A DNA stretch of 64,000 nt from JAVBLP01 sp031553505 (GCA_031553505.1 JAVBLP010000016.1:20011-84010); one strand, 5' to 3'; shown: positions 17,727-27,496, numbered from the stretch's first letter. A program made the numbers and translations. Notes: a model not told the origin generated them from the sequence alone.

Positions 17727-20700
17727 ATGATAATTGATATAGGTATAAAGAAGCCGGTAACAACTCTGATGATAGTGTTTGCCCTGATTATGTTTTCTGG
17801 GATCATGGGCACAAGAATACCCGTCGAATTAAACCCAAGCACACAGACCGGAATGGTAAGCGTAATAACGAGGCTGCGCGGAGGCGTCGCAGCCACTGAA
17901 GTGGAAAAGTACGTTACGCGCCCGCTTGAAGAAGTTTTTTCCGAACTCAGCGGACTTAAAGAGATGATTTCATCTTCAAAAGAGTCCGAATCCAACATAA
18001 TGATGACTTTTCATTATGGCATAGATACGGATTTTATAGTTATAGATATCCGCGAAAAACTTGCCCTTGTAAAACATATTCTGCCTAAAGAAACCGAAAA
18101 ACCAATTATCGCCCGCTTTGAACAATCCGATTCGCCGATTATGATAATCGCGCTAAGCTCGGAAAAGTTTTCGCCGGAGCAGTTGAGGGAAATCGCTGAA
18201 GAACAGATAAAAGATAAAATTATGCGCGTTTTAGGCGTGGCCAATATAGAAATCGGCGGCGGGCGCGAGCGAAAACTGCTTATAGAAATAGACAATTCCA
18301 AACTGATAGCGTACGGGCTGCCCATTCTTGAAGTCGTCCAAAAAATAAACCTTTCGAACATATCCATATCTGCCGGCGAAATTGATGAAAACAGCAAAAA
18401 TTATGTTATCAGGGCGACCGGCGAATATAATAATATCGAAGAAATCGCAAATACCGGCATAGCCATTACCCCGTCCGGCTCAATTATACGCATCGGCGAT
18501 ATCGCCACGGTTAAAGATTCGTATTACGAACCTACTTCGTTTTCAAGATTGAATATCCAGCCGGTTGTTTCTTTATATATTCAAAAAGAATCAACCGCTA
18601 ACACAATAAGCACCGCTAACGAAGCTTTAAAGGTTTTAGATAAGCTTAAGGAGACGCTTGACCCTACTATCGCCGTTACAGTAGTAAAAAATGATGCGGA
18701 GTATATAAGCAAAGCAATTTACTCACTTTGCGAAGCGCTTGTAGTAGGCGCGCTTCTGCTTGCCGGTATTTTGTTTTTATTCATGAAAAACCTCAGAAAT
18801 ATTGCCATAGTCGGCACAACGCTTCCGCTCAGCCTTTTCATATCGATTTTGCTGATGTATTTTACCAAGCAGACTTTTAACGTTATGACCTTAAGCGGCC
18901 TTGCCATGGGAATGGCAAACGTTATGGATAATGCCATAGTCGTTATTGAAAATATATCTTTCCATCATCACAGAAAAACCTTTAAAACCAAAGAAGAGCT
19001 TGTCATAAAAGGCACGGCGGAACTCTGGCAGCCGATTTTTGCTTCAACTGTTACAACTATAGTCGTGTTTTTACCGCTTGTTTTTTTGGATCCGGAAATC
19101 CGCCAGCTTTACCTTCCTTTCGGCTTGACTATAACTTTCGCGCTTATAGCTTCGCTTATAAGCACTATGATTTTCATTCCGCCGCAGATTTTCAGGTGGC
19201 AGAATAACTTTGAGCTGGAATTTCAAAGCTGGTACATGAAGGTCAGGCACATATACGGAAAGGCTTTAAAATTTGTTTTCAAACGGCAGACATTTGTATG
19301 GCTCTTTGTTTTGGGGCTTTTTGTGGCTTCGGTATTTATCTTAAAAGGCAGAGATTCGGAATTTTTAGATTCCGGCGACGTTAACACGTTCAGGCTTGGT
19401 CTGCAGTTTCCTCCCGCTACGCGCATAGAGACATCAAACGAAGTGGTTAAAAAGATTGAAGAAAAACTTATGTCTTACAGCGATGATGTCGAAAGGGTTT
19501 CGTCTAAAGTTGAAAAGCTGCATACGTTTATTGAAGTGAAAGTTTACAGAAACGCCGAATATTTTAAAGAGCAGTTCAAAAAAGATAATACCGACAGCAA
19601 GGATTTTGATAAGTTCAGCCCGGCGTTTGCTTATTACCAGGATTCAAACATTTCCGGCACAAAAGAAATGTTCGTGGATTTTTACGGGCAGGATTATGAC
19701 ACTTTAAAAGAGCTCGCTTTTGCTTCTTCCGGAAGGCTGCAGCAGGTTAAAGGGCTGACTGACGTAAAAATAAGGATGAGGGAAGACGAACCTGAAATTA
19801 ACCTTTTTGTGGATAACCACAGGCTTGCCGCTTTCGGGCTTACCGCGTATTATTTCGGCAATACTCTGCACTGCCAGCTCAGGGGGCTGATAGCGACATA
19901 TTACCGAACCGAAGGAAAGCAGATTGAAACAATCGCAAGGCTTGTTCCGGGAAGCGTAAATAACATAAACGACGTATTGTTTTTATCGCTTCTAAACCAG
20001 AGGAAAGAAACTGTGCGCGTAGGTCAGGTTGCGCGCGCCGAAGAAGTAAAATCCACGCAGGAAATATGGCATAAAAATAAAAAACGTTTCATACAGATAA
20101 GCGCTAACAGGGCAAAAGTAGGTTTGACAACGGCGGCGGAAAACATAAACGCGGCTCTAAAAGGAGTCGCTTTCCCGAAAGATTACTCGTTTAAAATTTC
20201 CGGCGATTACGAAAAAACCGTTGAAAACGGCAGCCAGTTTATACTTGCCGTTATTCTTACCGTAATTTTGATATTTTTTGTGCTTGCCTCCATTTTTGAA
20301 TCTTACAAACAGCCGTTTTTAATTATGTGCGCGCTGCCGTTAAGCATTATAGGCGTGTCTTTTTCGCTTTTAATTTTTAACAAACCCATAAGCCTCGGGG
20401 TGTGGATAGGCATCATGATACTTTTCGGCTCCATCGTGTACGGTTCGATTATTATTGTCGATAAAATCAACCAGAGGCGCGTAGGCAGAAAAAATATTTT
20501 AAGGGTTATATTTGAATCCTGCAAAGAAAGGTTAAGGCCGGAACTTATAACTTTCCTTATGAAAACGCTCGGCCTTTTGCCGATGGTTTTAAGCCGCGAC
20601 GAAGCCGCGACTATGTGGCGCTCTCTCGGGCTAACGGTGCTTTGCGGTACGGTTACGGGAACAATGCTTACGCTTTTGATAATACCAACGGCGTACTACC

Positions 20701-20894
20701 TTATGGAAAACCCTAAAAAAAGTTTTAGCGGCATATTAAACAATTTAAAGATATTTGGTAAACTTTTGGATATCGCGAAAAAACCAGGCGTTAAAAAGAT
20801 TAAGGATGCTACGCTTAAAAAATTGCCGAAATCTCCGGATTTTGAGCTGCCCAAAAGGGAAACATCGCCCAAAATACCGAAAATGAAAATATAA
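17727..20894 (+). CDS. RND family inner membrane transporter, subunit 1
   Basis: 1,055-residue proton-driven exporter of the AcrB/MdtB (HAE-1) superfamily. It shows the expected TM1 followed by a large periplasmic loop, TM2-6, a second loop and TM7-12. The TM4 relay region reads NVMDNAIVVIEN, so the second Asp of the classical DD pair is Asn, as in many HAE-1 members. A 60-residue Lys/Pro-rich cytoplasmic tail follows TM12. It lies 40 bases after the adaptor and 15 bases before a paralogue; the two may form a mixed trimer as MdtB and MdtC do. Substrate not predictable. Confidence 0.9.
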   Translation: MIIDIGIKKPVTTLMIVFALIMFSGIMGTRIPVELNPSTQTGMVSVITRLRGGVAATEVEKYVTRPLEEVFSELSGLKEMISSSKESESNIMMTFHYGIDTDFIVIDIREKLALVKHILPKETEKPIIARFEQSDSPIMIIALSSEKFSPEQLREIAEEQIKDKIMRVLGVANIEIGGGRERKLLIEIDNSKLIAYGLPILEVVQKINLSNISISAGEIDENSKNYVIRATGEYNNIEEIANTGIAITPSGSIIRIGDIATVKDSYYEPTSFSRLNIQPVVSLYIQKESTANTISTANEALKVLDKLKETLDPTIAVTVVKNDAEYISKAIYSLCEALVVGALLLAGILFLFMKNLRNIAIVGTTLPLSLFISILLMYFTKQTFNVMTLSGLAMGMANVMDNAIVVIENISFHHHRKTFKTKEELVIKGTAELWQPIFASTVTTIVVFLPLVFLDPEIRQLYLPFGLTITFALIASLISTMIFIPPQIFRWQNNFELEFQSWYMKVRHIYGKALKFVFKRQTFVWLFVLGLFVASVFILKGRDSEFLDSGDVNTFRLGLQFPPATRIETSNEVVKKIEEKLMSYSDDVERVSSKVEKLHTFIEVKVYRNAEYFKEQFKKDNTDSKDFDKFSPAFAYYQDSNISGTKEMFVDFYGQDYDTLKELAFASSGRLQQVKGLTDVKIRMREDEPEINLFVDNHRLAAFGLTAYYFGNTLHCQLRGLIATYYRTEGKQIETIARLVPGSVNNINDVLFLSLLNQRKETVRVGQVARAEEVKSTQEIWHKNKKRFIQISANRAKVGLTTAAENINAALKGVAFPKDYSFKISGDYEKTVENGSQFILAVILTVILIFFVLASIFESYKQPFLIMCALPLSIIGVSFSLLIFNKPISLGVWIGIMILFGSIVYGSIIIVDKINQRRVGRKNILRVIFESCKERLRPELITFLMKTLGLLPMVLSRDEAATMWRSLGLTVLCGTVTGTMLTLLIIPTAYYLMENPKKSFSGILNNLKIFGKLLDIAKKPGVKKIKDATLKKLPKSPDFELPKRETSPKIPKMKI

Positions 20895-20909
20895 TTTTGA
20901 GAGAAAACA

Positions 20910-23900
20910 ATGAGCATTTTAAGATTACCCGTTGACAGGCCGGTTACGACAATAATGATTTTTTTATCCATCGGGCTTCTGGGGCTTATATCCTACACAA
21001 GGATACCCCAGGAACTTTTCCCTTCAATGGAATACCCGCAAATAACCATCGTTACCAAATACGAAGGCGCGGGCCCCGAAGAAGCGGAAAAACTAATAAG
21101 CAGGATGGTTGAAGAAACCGCCGGAACCGTTAAAAATATCAAAAGAGTGTCTTCAAATTCGAAAGAAGGCGTTTCCGTTGTGACTTGTGAGTTCAGATGG
21201 GGAACCAATATGGACTTTGCCGCGATGGAAGTGCGCGAAAAGATAGATTTGATAAAAGAATCTCTGCCCAGAGACGCCCTTGAACCCGTTGTGCTGAAGT
21301 ATAACCCGACGCAGGTAGAAGCGATGATTTTGTCCGTAAGCTATAAAAACGGCGATTCTTCCGCGCAGAGAATGGCAGATTTAAGGCAGACGGCAAAGAA
21401 AAACATTAAAGACGAACTTGAAAGGCTTGAAGGCGTAGCCAAAGTAGAGCTCAGGGGCGGCGAAGAAAAAGAAGTCCTTGTTGAAATCGATAAAGGCAGG
21501 CTTCTTGCCAACCAGGTTTCGATAACCGAAATTATTACGTCTTTGCAGAACGCGAACATAACTTACCCGGCCGGCACGATTAAAGAAGATAAACACGAAT
21601 ATCTTGTAAAAACCGTGGGCGAATTCCAAAGCATAGATGACGTTGCCGCGCTTTCCTTCGGAAAAATAGATTATAATATTAACCGTCCGATGACCACTCG
21701 AAGAGTGAGAAATCAGCCGCAGGAAACCGGCGATAAAATTGTTTTTTTAAGGGATATAGCCGATGTAAAAGAAGCGTTAAAAGATAAAAAAGGTTATTCT
21801 CGCTATAACGGCCATGAAAATATATCGGTCGGCATTTACCAACAGTCCGGCTCAAACCTCATAAACCTTTCAAAAGAAGTCCGCAAAAAACTTAAAGACA
21901 TTGAAGATAAAATACCCGATGACGTGGAAATTTTGGTAACTTCCGACCAGTCTGACTTTATTAAAGAGTCGCTTGCGAATCTCTATTCAAGCGGTATTCA
22001 GGGCATACTTTTGTCGTTTATCCTTCTCTACTTCTTTATGAGAAGTTTTATGGCTTCCACAATAATAAATATCGCTATACCTGTTGCGCTATGCACGACT
22101 TTAAGCTTAATGTATTTCGGCGATATTTCGATTAACACCATGTCTTTGGGCGGCCTTACGGTGGGTATCGGCATGGTTGTCGACAACTCAAATATGGTGC
22201 TGGAAAATATCTTAATGCAGTATCATAAGTACAAGGCGGGGGACAAAAAAGAGTCTATTTACACGGCTACAAAAAGTTTACTGCCTCCCGTTCTCAGCGC
22301 GACTTTTACTTCGGTAGCCATTTTTATCCCTTTTGTTTTCGTAGCCGGCATGATAGGTCAGCTTTTTAAGCAGCTTGCGCTTACAATAACGTTTTCTTTG
22401 CTTTCATCGATATTCGCGGCGCTCTTTTTGGTTCCGCGCCTTGCTTTAAGCGCTGATTTAAGCAAACAGTCTATCACCGCGGGCATGAATGTAATAAATA
22501 AGTACTTTACGCCTGTTTTCAAGAAGGCCTTAGACTGGCGGATGGGCAAGGTAAGCCTTGCGGTGCTTATATATATTGTTATAGGTGCTATCTGTTTTGC
22601 TCTTATACCGAAAGAGTTTATGCCAAAAGTTGATGAAAGAAGGTTTGTTTTGAATATGACAATGCCTCCCGACACGCCGCTTGAAATTACGAACAATACG
22701 GCAAAAAGGATAGAAAAGCTTATTTCCGGTTATGAAGAGATAAGGGATGTCACCGTAAGCGTTGGTTCTACGGGCGATGATTCCGGCGTTGCTGCGATAG
22801 AATCGTTAGGCACTTATCAGGCAAGGATAATCGGCAGGCTTAAAAGCAAGCAAGACAGCCCGAATAACCTGTCAACGGATGAATTTGTTGCCAATATTTC
22901 AAATGAAATAAGGAAATGGAACATAAAAGGCATTGATACGGAATTTATGACGCAGCAGGGGCTTTTCGGCTCGGGCGTAGGCGCTTCATCGGGGCTTATG
23001 ATTGAAATAAGGGGAAAAGATTTAAAGGTTTTAAAGCGTTCGGCTGATGAAATAAGAAAGATAATGGATGCAATGCCGCAATTTTACGGTATAAAACTTG
23101 ATCCCCCGGACGAAGTCCCGGAACTCAGGCTTACCATAGACAGGGAAAGGGCTTCGATGTACGGGCTTTCCGCGCAGGACATTTCCGCGATGACTCTTGC
23201 GGCAATTAAAGGTTTTGTCGCCACAAAGCTTAAAATGAAAGACGATGAAATGGATATACGGGTCAGAATGCGCCCCGAAGACCGCGACAGGCTTGAAAAA
23301 GTTATGGAAATGACGGCTTACTCCCCGTGGGGTATAACAATACAGCTTAAACAGATAGCAAAAGGGACTTTTGTAAGGACTCTTCCGGCAATTAAAAGGA
23401 TAGAAGGCGAAAGAACGTATTTGCTTTCGGCAAATGTAAGGGGCAACTTTACCAAAGCGATTACCTCAATAGAAGAGATTTTAAACGACAGATACAATAA
23501 TGATGACGTGCACTGCGTAATTTCCGGCGAAATGCTTGCCATGAAGGAAGCGCTTTCGCAGATTTCTTTCGCGCTTATTTTGGGCGTTATTATCATTTTT
23601 ATGATTCTTGCTTCAGAATTTGAATCTTTATTTCAGCCCATGATAGTTATGGTTGCGGTACCGCTTGGCGTAATCGGCGCGCTGTTTTCGCTTTTTATAA
23701 CCGGGCAGTCGATAAACGCTATTTCGATGCTGGGGTTTATAATGCTTGTAGGAAACGTTACAAATATATCTATTTTGCTTGTGGACAGGTTTAATATTAT
23801 GTATGAACGGGAAACCAAACTTAACGGCGGTAAAAAACTCGATATTTTAAAGCTTAAAAAGAATGTTATTGAGGTTACCGTAAACCATATACGCCCCATA

Positions 23901-24152
23901 ACCATGACAACTTTAACCACGATAACTGGTTTGCTGCCTCTTGCGATAGGTTTCGGCGGCAAAGAAACTACCAACCAGCCTATGGCTATAGCCGTTGTGG
24001 GCGGTTTAGCTTTCGCTCTTGTCCTTGCTTTGATTTTTGTGCCATATGTTTACCTTGTAACCAAAGGCATGAGAAACAGTAAGGATGAAGAACTGCTTGT
24101 CCCGCTTTTTGCGGTAAAACCGGCAGAAAACGAAAGCCCCGTTACAAGGTAA
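20910..24152 (+). CDS. RND family inner membrane transporter, subunit 2
   Basis: 1,080-residue RND exporter, distantly paralogous to the preceding one. Typical landmarks: RLPVDRPVTTIMIF at the start, PQITIVTKYEGAGPEEAE in the first pore subdomain, the TM4 relay VVDNSNMVLEN, and the second-half IMLVGNVTNISILLVDRFN. The C-terminus ends shortly after TM12. It is the last gene of the tolC-mfp-rnd-rnd run; the rpsF promoter begins nine bases after its stop and no hairpin terminator separates them. Confidence 0.92.
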   Translation: MSILRLPVDRPVTTIMIFLSIGLLGLISYTRIPQELFPSMEYPQITIVTKYEGAGPEEAEKLISRMVEETAGTVKNIKRVSSNSKEGVSVVTCEFRWGTNMDFAAMEVREKIDLIKESLPRDALEPVVLKYNPTQVEAMILSVSYKNGDSSAQRMADLRQTAKKNIKDELERLEGVAKVELRGGEEKEVLVEIDKGRLLANQVSITEIITSLQNANITYPAGTIKEDKHEYLVKTVGEFQSIDDVAALSFGKIDYNINRPMTTRRVRNQPQETGDKIVFLRDIADVKEALKDKKGYSRYNGHENISVGIYQQSGSNLINLSKEVRKKLKDIEDKIPDDVEILVTSDQSDFIKESLANLYSSGIQGILLSFILLYFFMRSFMASTIINIAIPVALCTTLSLMYFGDISINTMSLGGLTVGIGMVVDNSNMVLENILMQYHKYKAGDKKESIYTATKSLLPPVLSATFTSVAIFIPFVFVAGMIGQLFKQLALTITFSLLSSIFAALFLVPRLALSADLSKQSITAGMNVINKYFTPVFKKALDWRMGKVSLAVLIYIVIGAICFALIPKEFMPKVDERRFVLNMTMPPDTPLEITNNTAKRIEKLISGYEEIRDVTVSVGSTGDDSGVAAIESLGTYQARIIGRLKSKQDSPNNLSTDEFVANISNEIRKWNIKGIDTEFMTQQGLFGSGVGASSGLMIEIRGKDLKVLKRSADEIRKIMDAMPQFYGIKLDPPDEVPELRLTIDRERASMYGLSAQDISAMTLAAIKGFVATKLKMKDDEMDIRVRMRPEDRDRLEKVMEMTAYSPWGITIQLKQIAKGTFVRTLPAIKRIEGERTYLLSANVRGNFTKAITSIEEILNDRYNNDDVHCVISGEMLAMKEALSQISFALILGVIIIFMILASEFESLFQPMIVMVAVPLGVIGALFSLFITGQSINAISMLGFIMLVGNVTNISILLVDRFNIMYERETKLNGGKKLDILKLKKNVIEVTVNHIRPITMTTLTTITGLLPLAIGFGGKETTNQPMAIAVVGGLAFALVLALIFVPYVYLVTKGMRNSKDEELLVPLFAVKPAENESPVTR

Positions 24153-24160
24153 AATCCTGT

Positions 24161-24189
24161 TTGCAAAAGAATAAAAAGTTTTGTATAAC
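24161..24189 (+). promoter_or_regulatory. Promoter of the rpsF-ssb-rpsR-rplI operon
   Basis: TTGCAA (24161-24166), 17-base spacer and TATAAC (24184-24189). It lies immediately after the RND operon and gives a leader of about 85 bases before rpsF. Confidence 0.65.
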
Positions 24190-24232
24190 AATAAACCTGT
24201 AACTTTGCTTTATGCACAGACATAAGGCTCAG

Positions 24233-24257
24233 CCCTTTCAACCGAAGGTTTAAAGGG
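24233..24257 (+). promoter_or_regulatory. Stem-loop in rpsF leader, candidate S6:S18 autoregulatory element
   Basis: CCCTTT pairs with AAAGGG and encloses AACC-GAA-GGTT, so a CCG trinucleotide sits at the top of the stem. Known S6:S18-binding leaders upstream of rpsF present a conserved CCG next to a stem and let the S6:S18 complex repress the operon. Position (25 bases before the start codon, beside the AAAGGAGGTG ribosome site) and the downstream genes (S6, SSB, S18) fit. I could not check the full consensus. Confidence 0.4.
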
Positions 24258-24281
24258 AAATCCAGAAAGGAGGTGTAAAGA

Positions 24282-24665
24282 ATGAACTACGAAAGCACAT
24301 TTATTTGTTCTCCAGAATTGCCCACAGAGAAAGTTGAAGAACTTACCTCAAAAGTGACAAAAATCATTGAAGGCGCAAACGGGACCGTGAAAACAGTCCA
24401 GCAGCTCGGCAAAAAAAGGCTTGCTTACCCTATCAACAAATTCCGCGAAGGAAGTTATGTTTATATGGAGTTGAGCGGCAGCGGTGAGATGGTTAACGCG
24501 ATTGAAAGCTTTTTTAAGCTTAATGACGGAGTCATAAGATTCCTTACCATTAAAGTTGAAAAAAAGAAAAAAGTTGCCGCGAAACCCGCAAAAGCAGCTG
24601 CTCCAGCGGCGGCTCCGGAGGTAAACAATGAACCAGCAACAGCAGAACAGTCTCCGCTTGCCTGA
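24282..24665 (+). CDS. rpsF: Small ribosomal subunit protein S6
   Basis: 127-residue S6: the core MNYESTFICSPELP, LGKKRLAYPINKFREGSYVYMEL and FKLNDGVIRFLTIKVEKK occupies the first 100 residues, followed by an Ala/Pro-rich tail. It binds S18 in the 30S platform. A very strong ribosome site (AAAGGAGGTG) precedes it. The 3' end overlaps the ssb start by 38 bases, which may couple translation. Confidence 0.96.
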   Translation: MNYESTFICSPELPTEKVEELTSKVTKIIEGANGTVKTVQQLGKKRLAYPINKFREGSYVYMELSGSGEMVNAIESFFKLNDGVIRFLTIKVEKKKKVAAKPAKAAAPAAAPEVNNEPATAEQSPLA

Positions 24666-25098
24666 GCAAAACAATGTTATGCTCGTAGGCAGGCTTACCC
24701 GTGACCCTGAATTAAGGCGCACAGGTACCGGAAAAGCAGTTTGTTCTTTTGATATAGCGATTGGAAGAAGATTTAAAGACCAGGCAACGGGCGAATGGAA
24801 AGACGCCGACCCAACTTTTGTACCTATTATAGTATGGGGCGACCAGGCCGAAAGATGCGGAGAACGCTTGAAAAAAGGCGTTCCGGTGCATGTAGAAGGC
24901 AGGCTCCAGACAAATAAGTGGGAAGGAAGCGACGGCGCTAAAAGAAGCCGCCTTGAAGTTATAGCTTCAAGAGTGCAGTTCCTGTCAGCCGCCTCTAAGC
25001 AGTCAAATGCTATAGGCGCAAGAACTTCGGATGAAGCACCGGTTCAGGAAGACACTTCCTATGCTGCCGGGGATGATGACGAAGATATACCGTTTTAA
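24628..25098 (+). CDS. ssb: Single-stranded DNA-binding protein
   Basis: 156-residue SSB with an OB-fold (about 15-120: NVMLVGRLTRDPELRRTGTGKAVCSFDIAI ... VEGRLQTNKWEG, read in parts) and a disordered linker. The acidic tip DDDEDIPF is the conserved C-terminal hook that recruits replication and repair proteins. The start at 24628 lies within rpsF with GGAGG upstream; the first 15 residues are Gln/Asn-rich. It is embedded in the ribosomal protein operon, the usual place. Confidence 0.95.
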   Translation: MNQQQQNSLRLPEQNNVMLVGRLTRDPELRRTGTGKAVCSFDIAIGRRFKDQATGEWKDADPTFVPIIVWGDQAERCGERLKKGVPVHVEGRLQTNKWEGSDGAKRSRLEVIASRVQFLSAASKQSNAIGARTSDEAPVQEDTSYAAGDDDEDIPF

Positions 25099-25115
25099 AC
25101 GTTCGGAGGAAAAAA

Positions 25116-25418
25116 ATGGCATTTATAAAGAAACCCGCAGGACAGTCCAGACCCGGCGCAGCAGGCGCTGAAGGCCAGGGGCGCCCGGGCGGAAAGTTCA
25201 GAAAGGGCGGACCGATAAGAAAGAAAGTTTGCCGTTTCTGCGCTGATAAAGTTGAAATAGATTACAAGAATTTAAGCTTGCTGCGCGCTTTCGTAACCGA
25301 AAGAGGCAAAATTTTGTCAGGCCGAGTAACCGGCACCTGCGCAAAACACCAGAGAGAGCTTGATACAGCGGTTAAAAGAGCAAGGATGCTTGCGCTTTTG
25401 CCGTTTACAGTAAACTGA
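25116..25418 (+). CDS. rpsR: Small ribosomal subunit protein S18
   Basis: 100-residue S18. The core KVCRFCADKVEIDYKN...LRAFVTERGKILSGRVTGTCAKHQREL is unmistakable and keeps cysteines of the zinc-type form (CRFC and TGTC). About 35 Gly/Arg/Lys-rich residues precede the core, longer than the E. coli protein. CGGAGG precedes the ATG. S18 pairs with S6 from the same operon. Confidence 0.95.
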   Translation: MAFIKKPAGQSRPGAAGAEGQGRPGGKFRKGGPIRKKVCRFCADKVEIDYKNLSLLRAFVTERGKILSGRVTGTCAKHQRELDTAVKRARMLALLPFTVN

Positions 25419-25420
25419 TA

Positions 25421-25438
25421 AAAAGCAGGGATGCTTTT
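25421..25438 (+). terminator. Weak hairpin after rpsR
   Basis: AAAAGCA-GGGA-TGCTTTT forms a short stem directly after the rpsR stop, followed by few T residues. It could act as a partial terminator or attenuator between rpsR and rplI. Confidence 0.35.
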
Positions 25439-25440
25439 TG

Positions 25441-25492
25441 TCATCCTGAAGAAACTTGTTTCTGAAAGATTCATAATAATGGGTCCGGATGA
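25441..25492. repeat. Imperfect inverted repeat before rplI
   Basis: TCATCC at 25441-25446 is complementary to GGATGA at 25487-25492, and GAAAC-TT-GTTTC forms a small inner hairpin. The wording (TCATCCTGA ... GGATGA) resembles common short intergenic repeat families, but I see only one copy in this window. It could equally be part of an rplI leader structure. Confidence 0.3.
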
Positions 25493-25506
25493 ATGCGGAG
25501 GAAAAA

Positions 25507-25956
25507 ATGAAAGTTATATTAAGGTCCGATATTACCAATGTCGGGCGTCAAGGCGAGATAAAAGACGTTTCGGCGGGCTTTGTAAGAAATTACCTTGTGC
25601 CGCAGAACCTTGCCATGGAAGCGACTCCCCAGAACCTTAAAATATGGGAAAGGGAAAAAGTTAAACTCGAAAAACAGAGAGAAGAAGTAATCAACGCGGC
25701 GAAAGCCACGGCTGAAAAGCTTGAAGCCAATGAGTTTATCACAAAAGTAAAAATCGGCGAAAACGGAAAGATTTTCGGTTCCGTGACCAATTCAAATATC
25801 GCAAAACTTTTCAAAGACCAGGGCTTTGAAGTTAACAAACGCGATATTCTTCTTGCCGACAGCATAAAAGAAACCGGAAATTATGAAATAAGCGTAAGGC
25901 TTCATCCGGAAGTCGTCGCGAAAGTAAAAGTTTCCGTTGTAAACGAAAAAGAATAA
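25507..25956 (+). CDS. rplI: Large ribosomal subunit protein L9
   Basis: About 149-residue L9: MKVILRSDITNVGRQGEIKDV and YLVPQNLAMEATPQN form the N-terminal 23S rRNA-binding domain, followed by the long connecting helix (about 45-80) and the C-terminal domain (IGENGKIFGSVTNSNIAK). The frame is open to an ATG at 25489, but the ATG at 25507 gives the normal start and sits six bases after CGGAGG, so I use 25507. Confidence 0.95.
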   Translation: MKVILRSDITNVGRQGEIKDVSAGFVRNYLVPQNLAMEATPQNLKIWEREKVKLEKQREEVINAAKATAEKLEANEFITKVKIGENGKIFGSVTNSNIAKLFKDQGFEVNKRDILLADSIKETGNYEISVRLHPEVVAKVKVSVVNEKE

Positions 25957-25962
25957 TTTTTT

Positions 25963-25997
25963 AGAGGGCTGCCGGCTGATACTGCCGGCAGCCCTCT
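25963..25997 (+). terminator. Strong stem-loop after rplI
   Basis: AGAGGGCTGCCGGC pairs perfectly with GCCGGCAGCCCTCT around a seven-base loop. The downstream T content is poor (GATTATT), so it may end transcription inefficiently, before dnaB, or protect the 3' end. Confidence 0.65.
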
Positions 25998-26122
25998 GAT
26001 TATTGGCAGGCGGAGGGAATTTTGCATGTTTTGAGTTTTATTTGCCCAGAATATACAAAATTTCTGAAAAATAAGGCGCTTTTGGCGCCGTTTTTTATCA
26101 AAAGCGGGCTGGAGAAAATACA

Positions 26123-27496
26123 ATGCCGGTACACCCCATCATAGAAAAAGTTCCGCCTCAGGCTATTGATGCCGAAATGGCAGTGATAGGCGCGATGCTT
26201 ATCGAAAAAGAAGCCATTACCAAAGCTATAGACATAATCAACGAAAACGATTTTTATAAAGAAATACACAGGCAAATATACCTGACCGCAAGAGACCTTT
26301 ACCTTGAAAACCAGCCGGTTGATATAATTACGATTTCAGACAGGTTAAAAAAGAACGGGATGTTCGCGGAAGCCGGCGGTGCTTCTTATTTAACTTCGCT
26401 TATAGATTCCGTGCAAACCGCGGCGAATGTGGAGCATTACGCGAACATAATACGCGACAAATCTATTTTAAGGCAGCTTGTAAACGCAGGCTCCGGTATC
26501 GTCAGCGAGGCTTTTAATGAAAAATATCCGCCCGATGAAATATTGGATAAATCACAGGCGGCGCTTTTTAATATATCGCAGGCAAAAAGCAATAAGGGCT
26601 TTTCAAGAGTTTCCGAGCTTGTAAGGCCGACGCTGAAAAACCTTGAAAAACTTCACTCCGATAAAAAAGAAATCCCCGGGCTTCGCACGGGTTTTTCCGA
26701 TTTGGATACGATGACTGCCGGCTTGCAGCCTTCCGAACTTATAATTTTAGCCGCCCGTCCTTCAATGGGTAAAACATCTTTCGCTTTAAATATTGCCGAA
26801 CATGTAGCTTTGGAAGAAAAAAAGCCCGTAGCCGTGTTTTCTCTCGAAATGTCAAAAGAACTTTTGATGATGAGATTTCTCGCTTCGCTTTCAAGGGTGA
26901 ACGCGCACAACTTAAGAAAAGGAAGATTCCAGCCCGCGGACTGGAGCAGGCTTACGACAGCCGCGCAGAAAATTTCGGAATCTCCTATATATATAGATGA
27001 CAGCTCCGACATAAGCGTAATAGAGTTAAGGGCAAGGGCAAGACGCCTCGCGACAGAACTTGAAGCCAAAAAAACGCCGTTATCATTAATTTTGATAGAT
27101 TACATACAGATTATGCGAGGTTCCAGCAGAAACGCGGAATCCCGCCAGCAGGAAATCGCGGAAATTTCGCGTTCGCTTAAAGGTTTGGCAAGGGATTTGA
27201 AAGTCCCCGTTATAGCGCTTTCGCAGCTTTCAAGAAAAACAGAAGACAGGGGAAGAAAAGACAACAAACCGCAGCTTTCTGATTTAAGGGAATCAGGCGC
27301 CATAGAGCAGGACGCCGATGTGGTTGCATTTATTTACAGGGAAGGCTATTATAATAAAACCGATCCGGACGTTAAGAACTCCGCGACCGTAATAATCGGC
27401 AAGCAGAGAAACGGTCCAGTCGGCGAAGTCGAACTTGTATTTGAAAGCGAATTTACGAAGTTTTCTGACAAAACAAATATTTCTGATAATTTTTAG
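26123..27496 (+). CDS. dnaB: Replicative DNA helicase DnaB
   Basis: 457-residue hexameric helicase that unwinds the replication fork. The N-terminal helical domain starts VPPQAIDAEMAVIGAML, and the RecA-like domain carries Walker A ARPSMGKTSF (about residues 212-221), the Walker B segment LSLILIDYIQIMRG (about 318-331) and the C-terminal DLRESGAIEQDADVVAFIYR motif. No intein interrupts it. It follows the rplI stem-loop and precedes alr by 36 bases, a conserved neighbourhood. Confidence 0.96.
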   Translation: MPVHPIIEKVPPQAIDAEMAVIGAMLIEKEAITKAIDIINENDFYKEIHRQIYLTARDLYLENQPVDIITISDRLKKNGMFAEAGGASYLTSLIDSVQTAANVEHYANIIRDKSILRQLVNAGSGIVSEAFNEKYPPDEILDKSQAALFNISQAKSNKGFSRVSELVRPTLKNLEKLHSDKKEIPGLRTGFSDLDTMTAGLQPSELIILAARPSMGKTSFALNIAEHVALEEKKPVAVFSLEMSKELLMMRFLASLSRVNAHNLRKGRFQPADWSRLTTAAQKISESPIYIDDSSDISVIELRARARRLATELEAKKTPLSLILIDYIQIMRGSSRNAESRQQEIAEISRSLKGLARDLKVPVIALSQLSRKTEDRGRKDNKPQLSDLRESGAIEQDADVVAFIYREGYYNKTDPDVKNSATVIIGKQRNGPVGEVELVFESEFTKFSDKTNISDNF

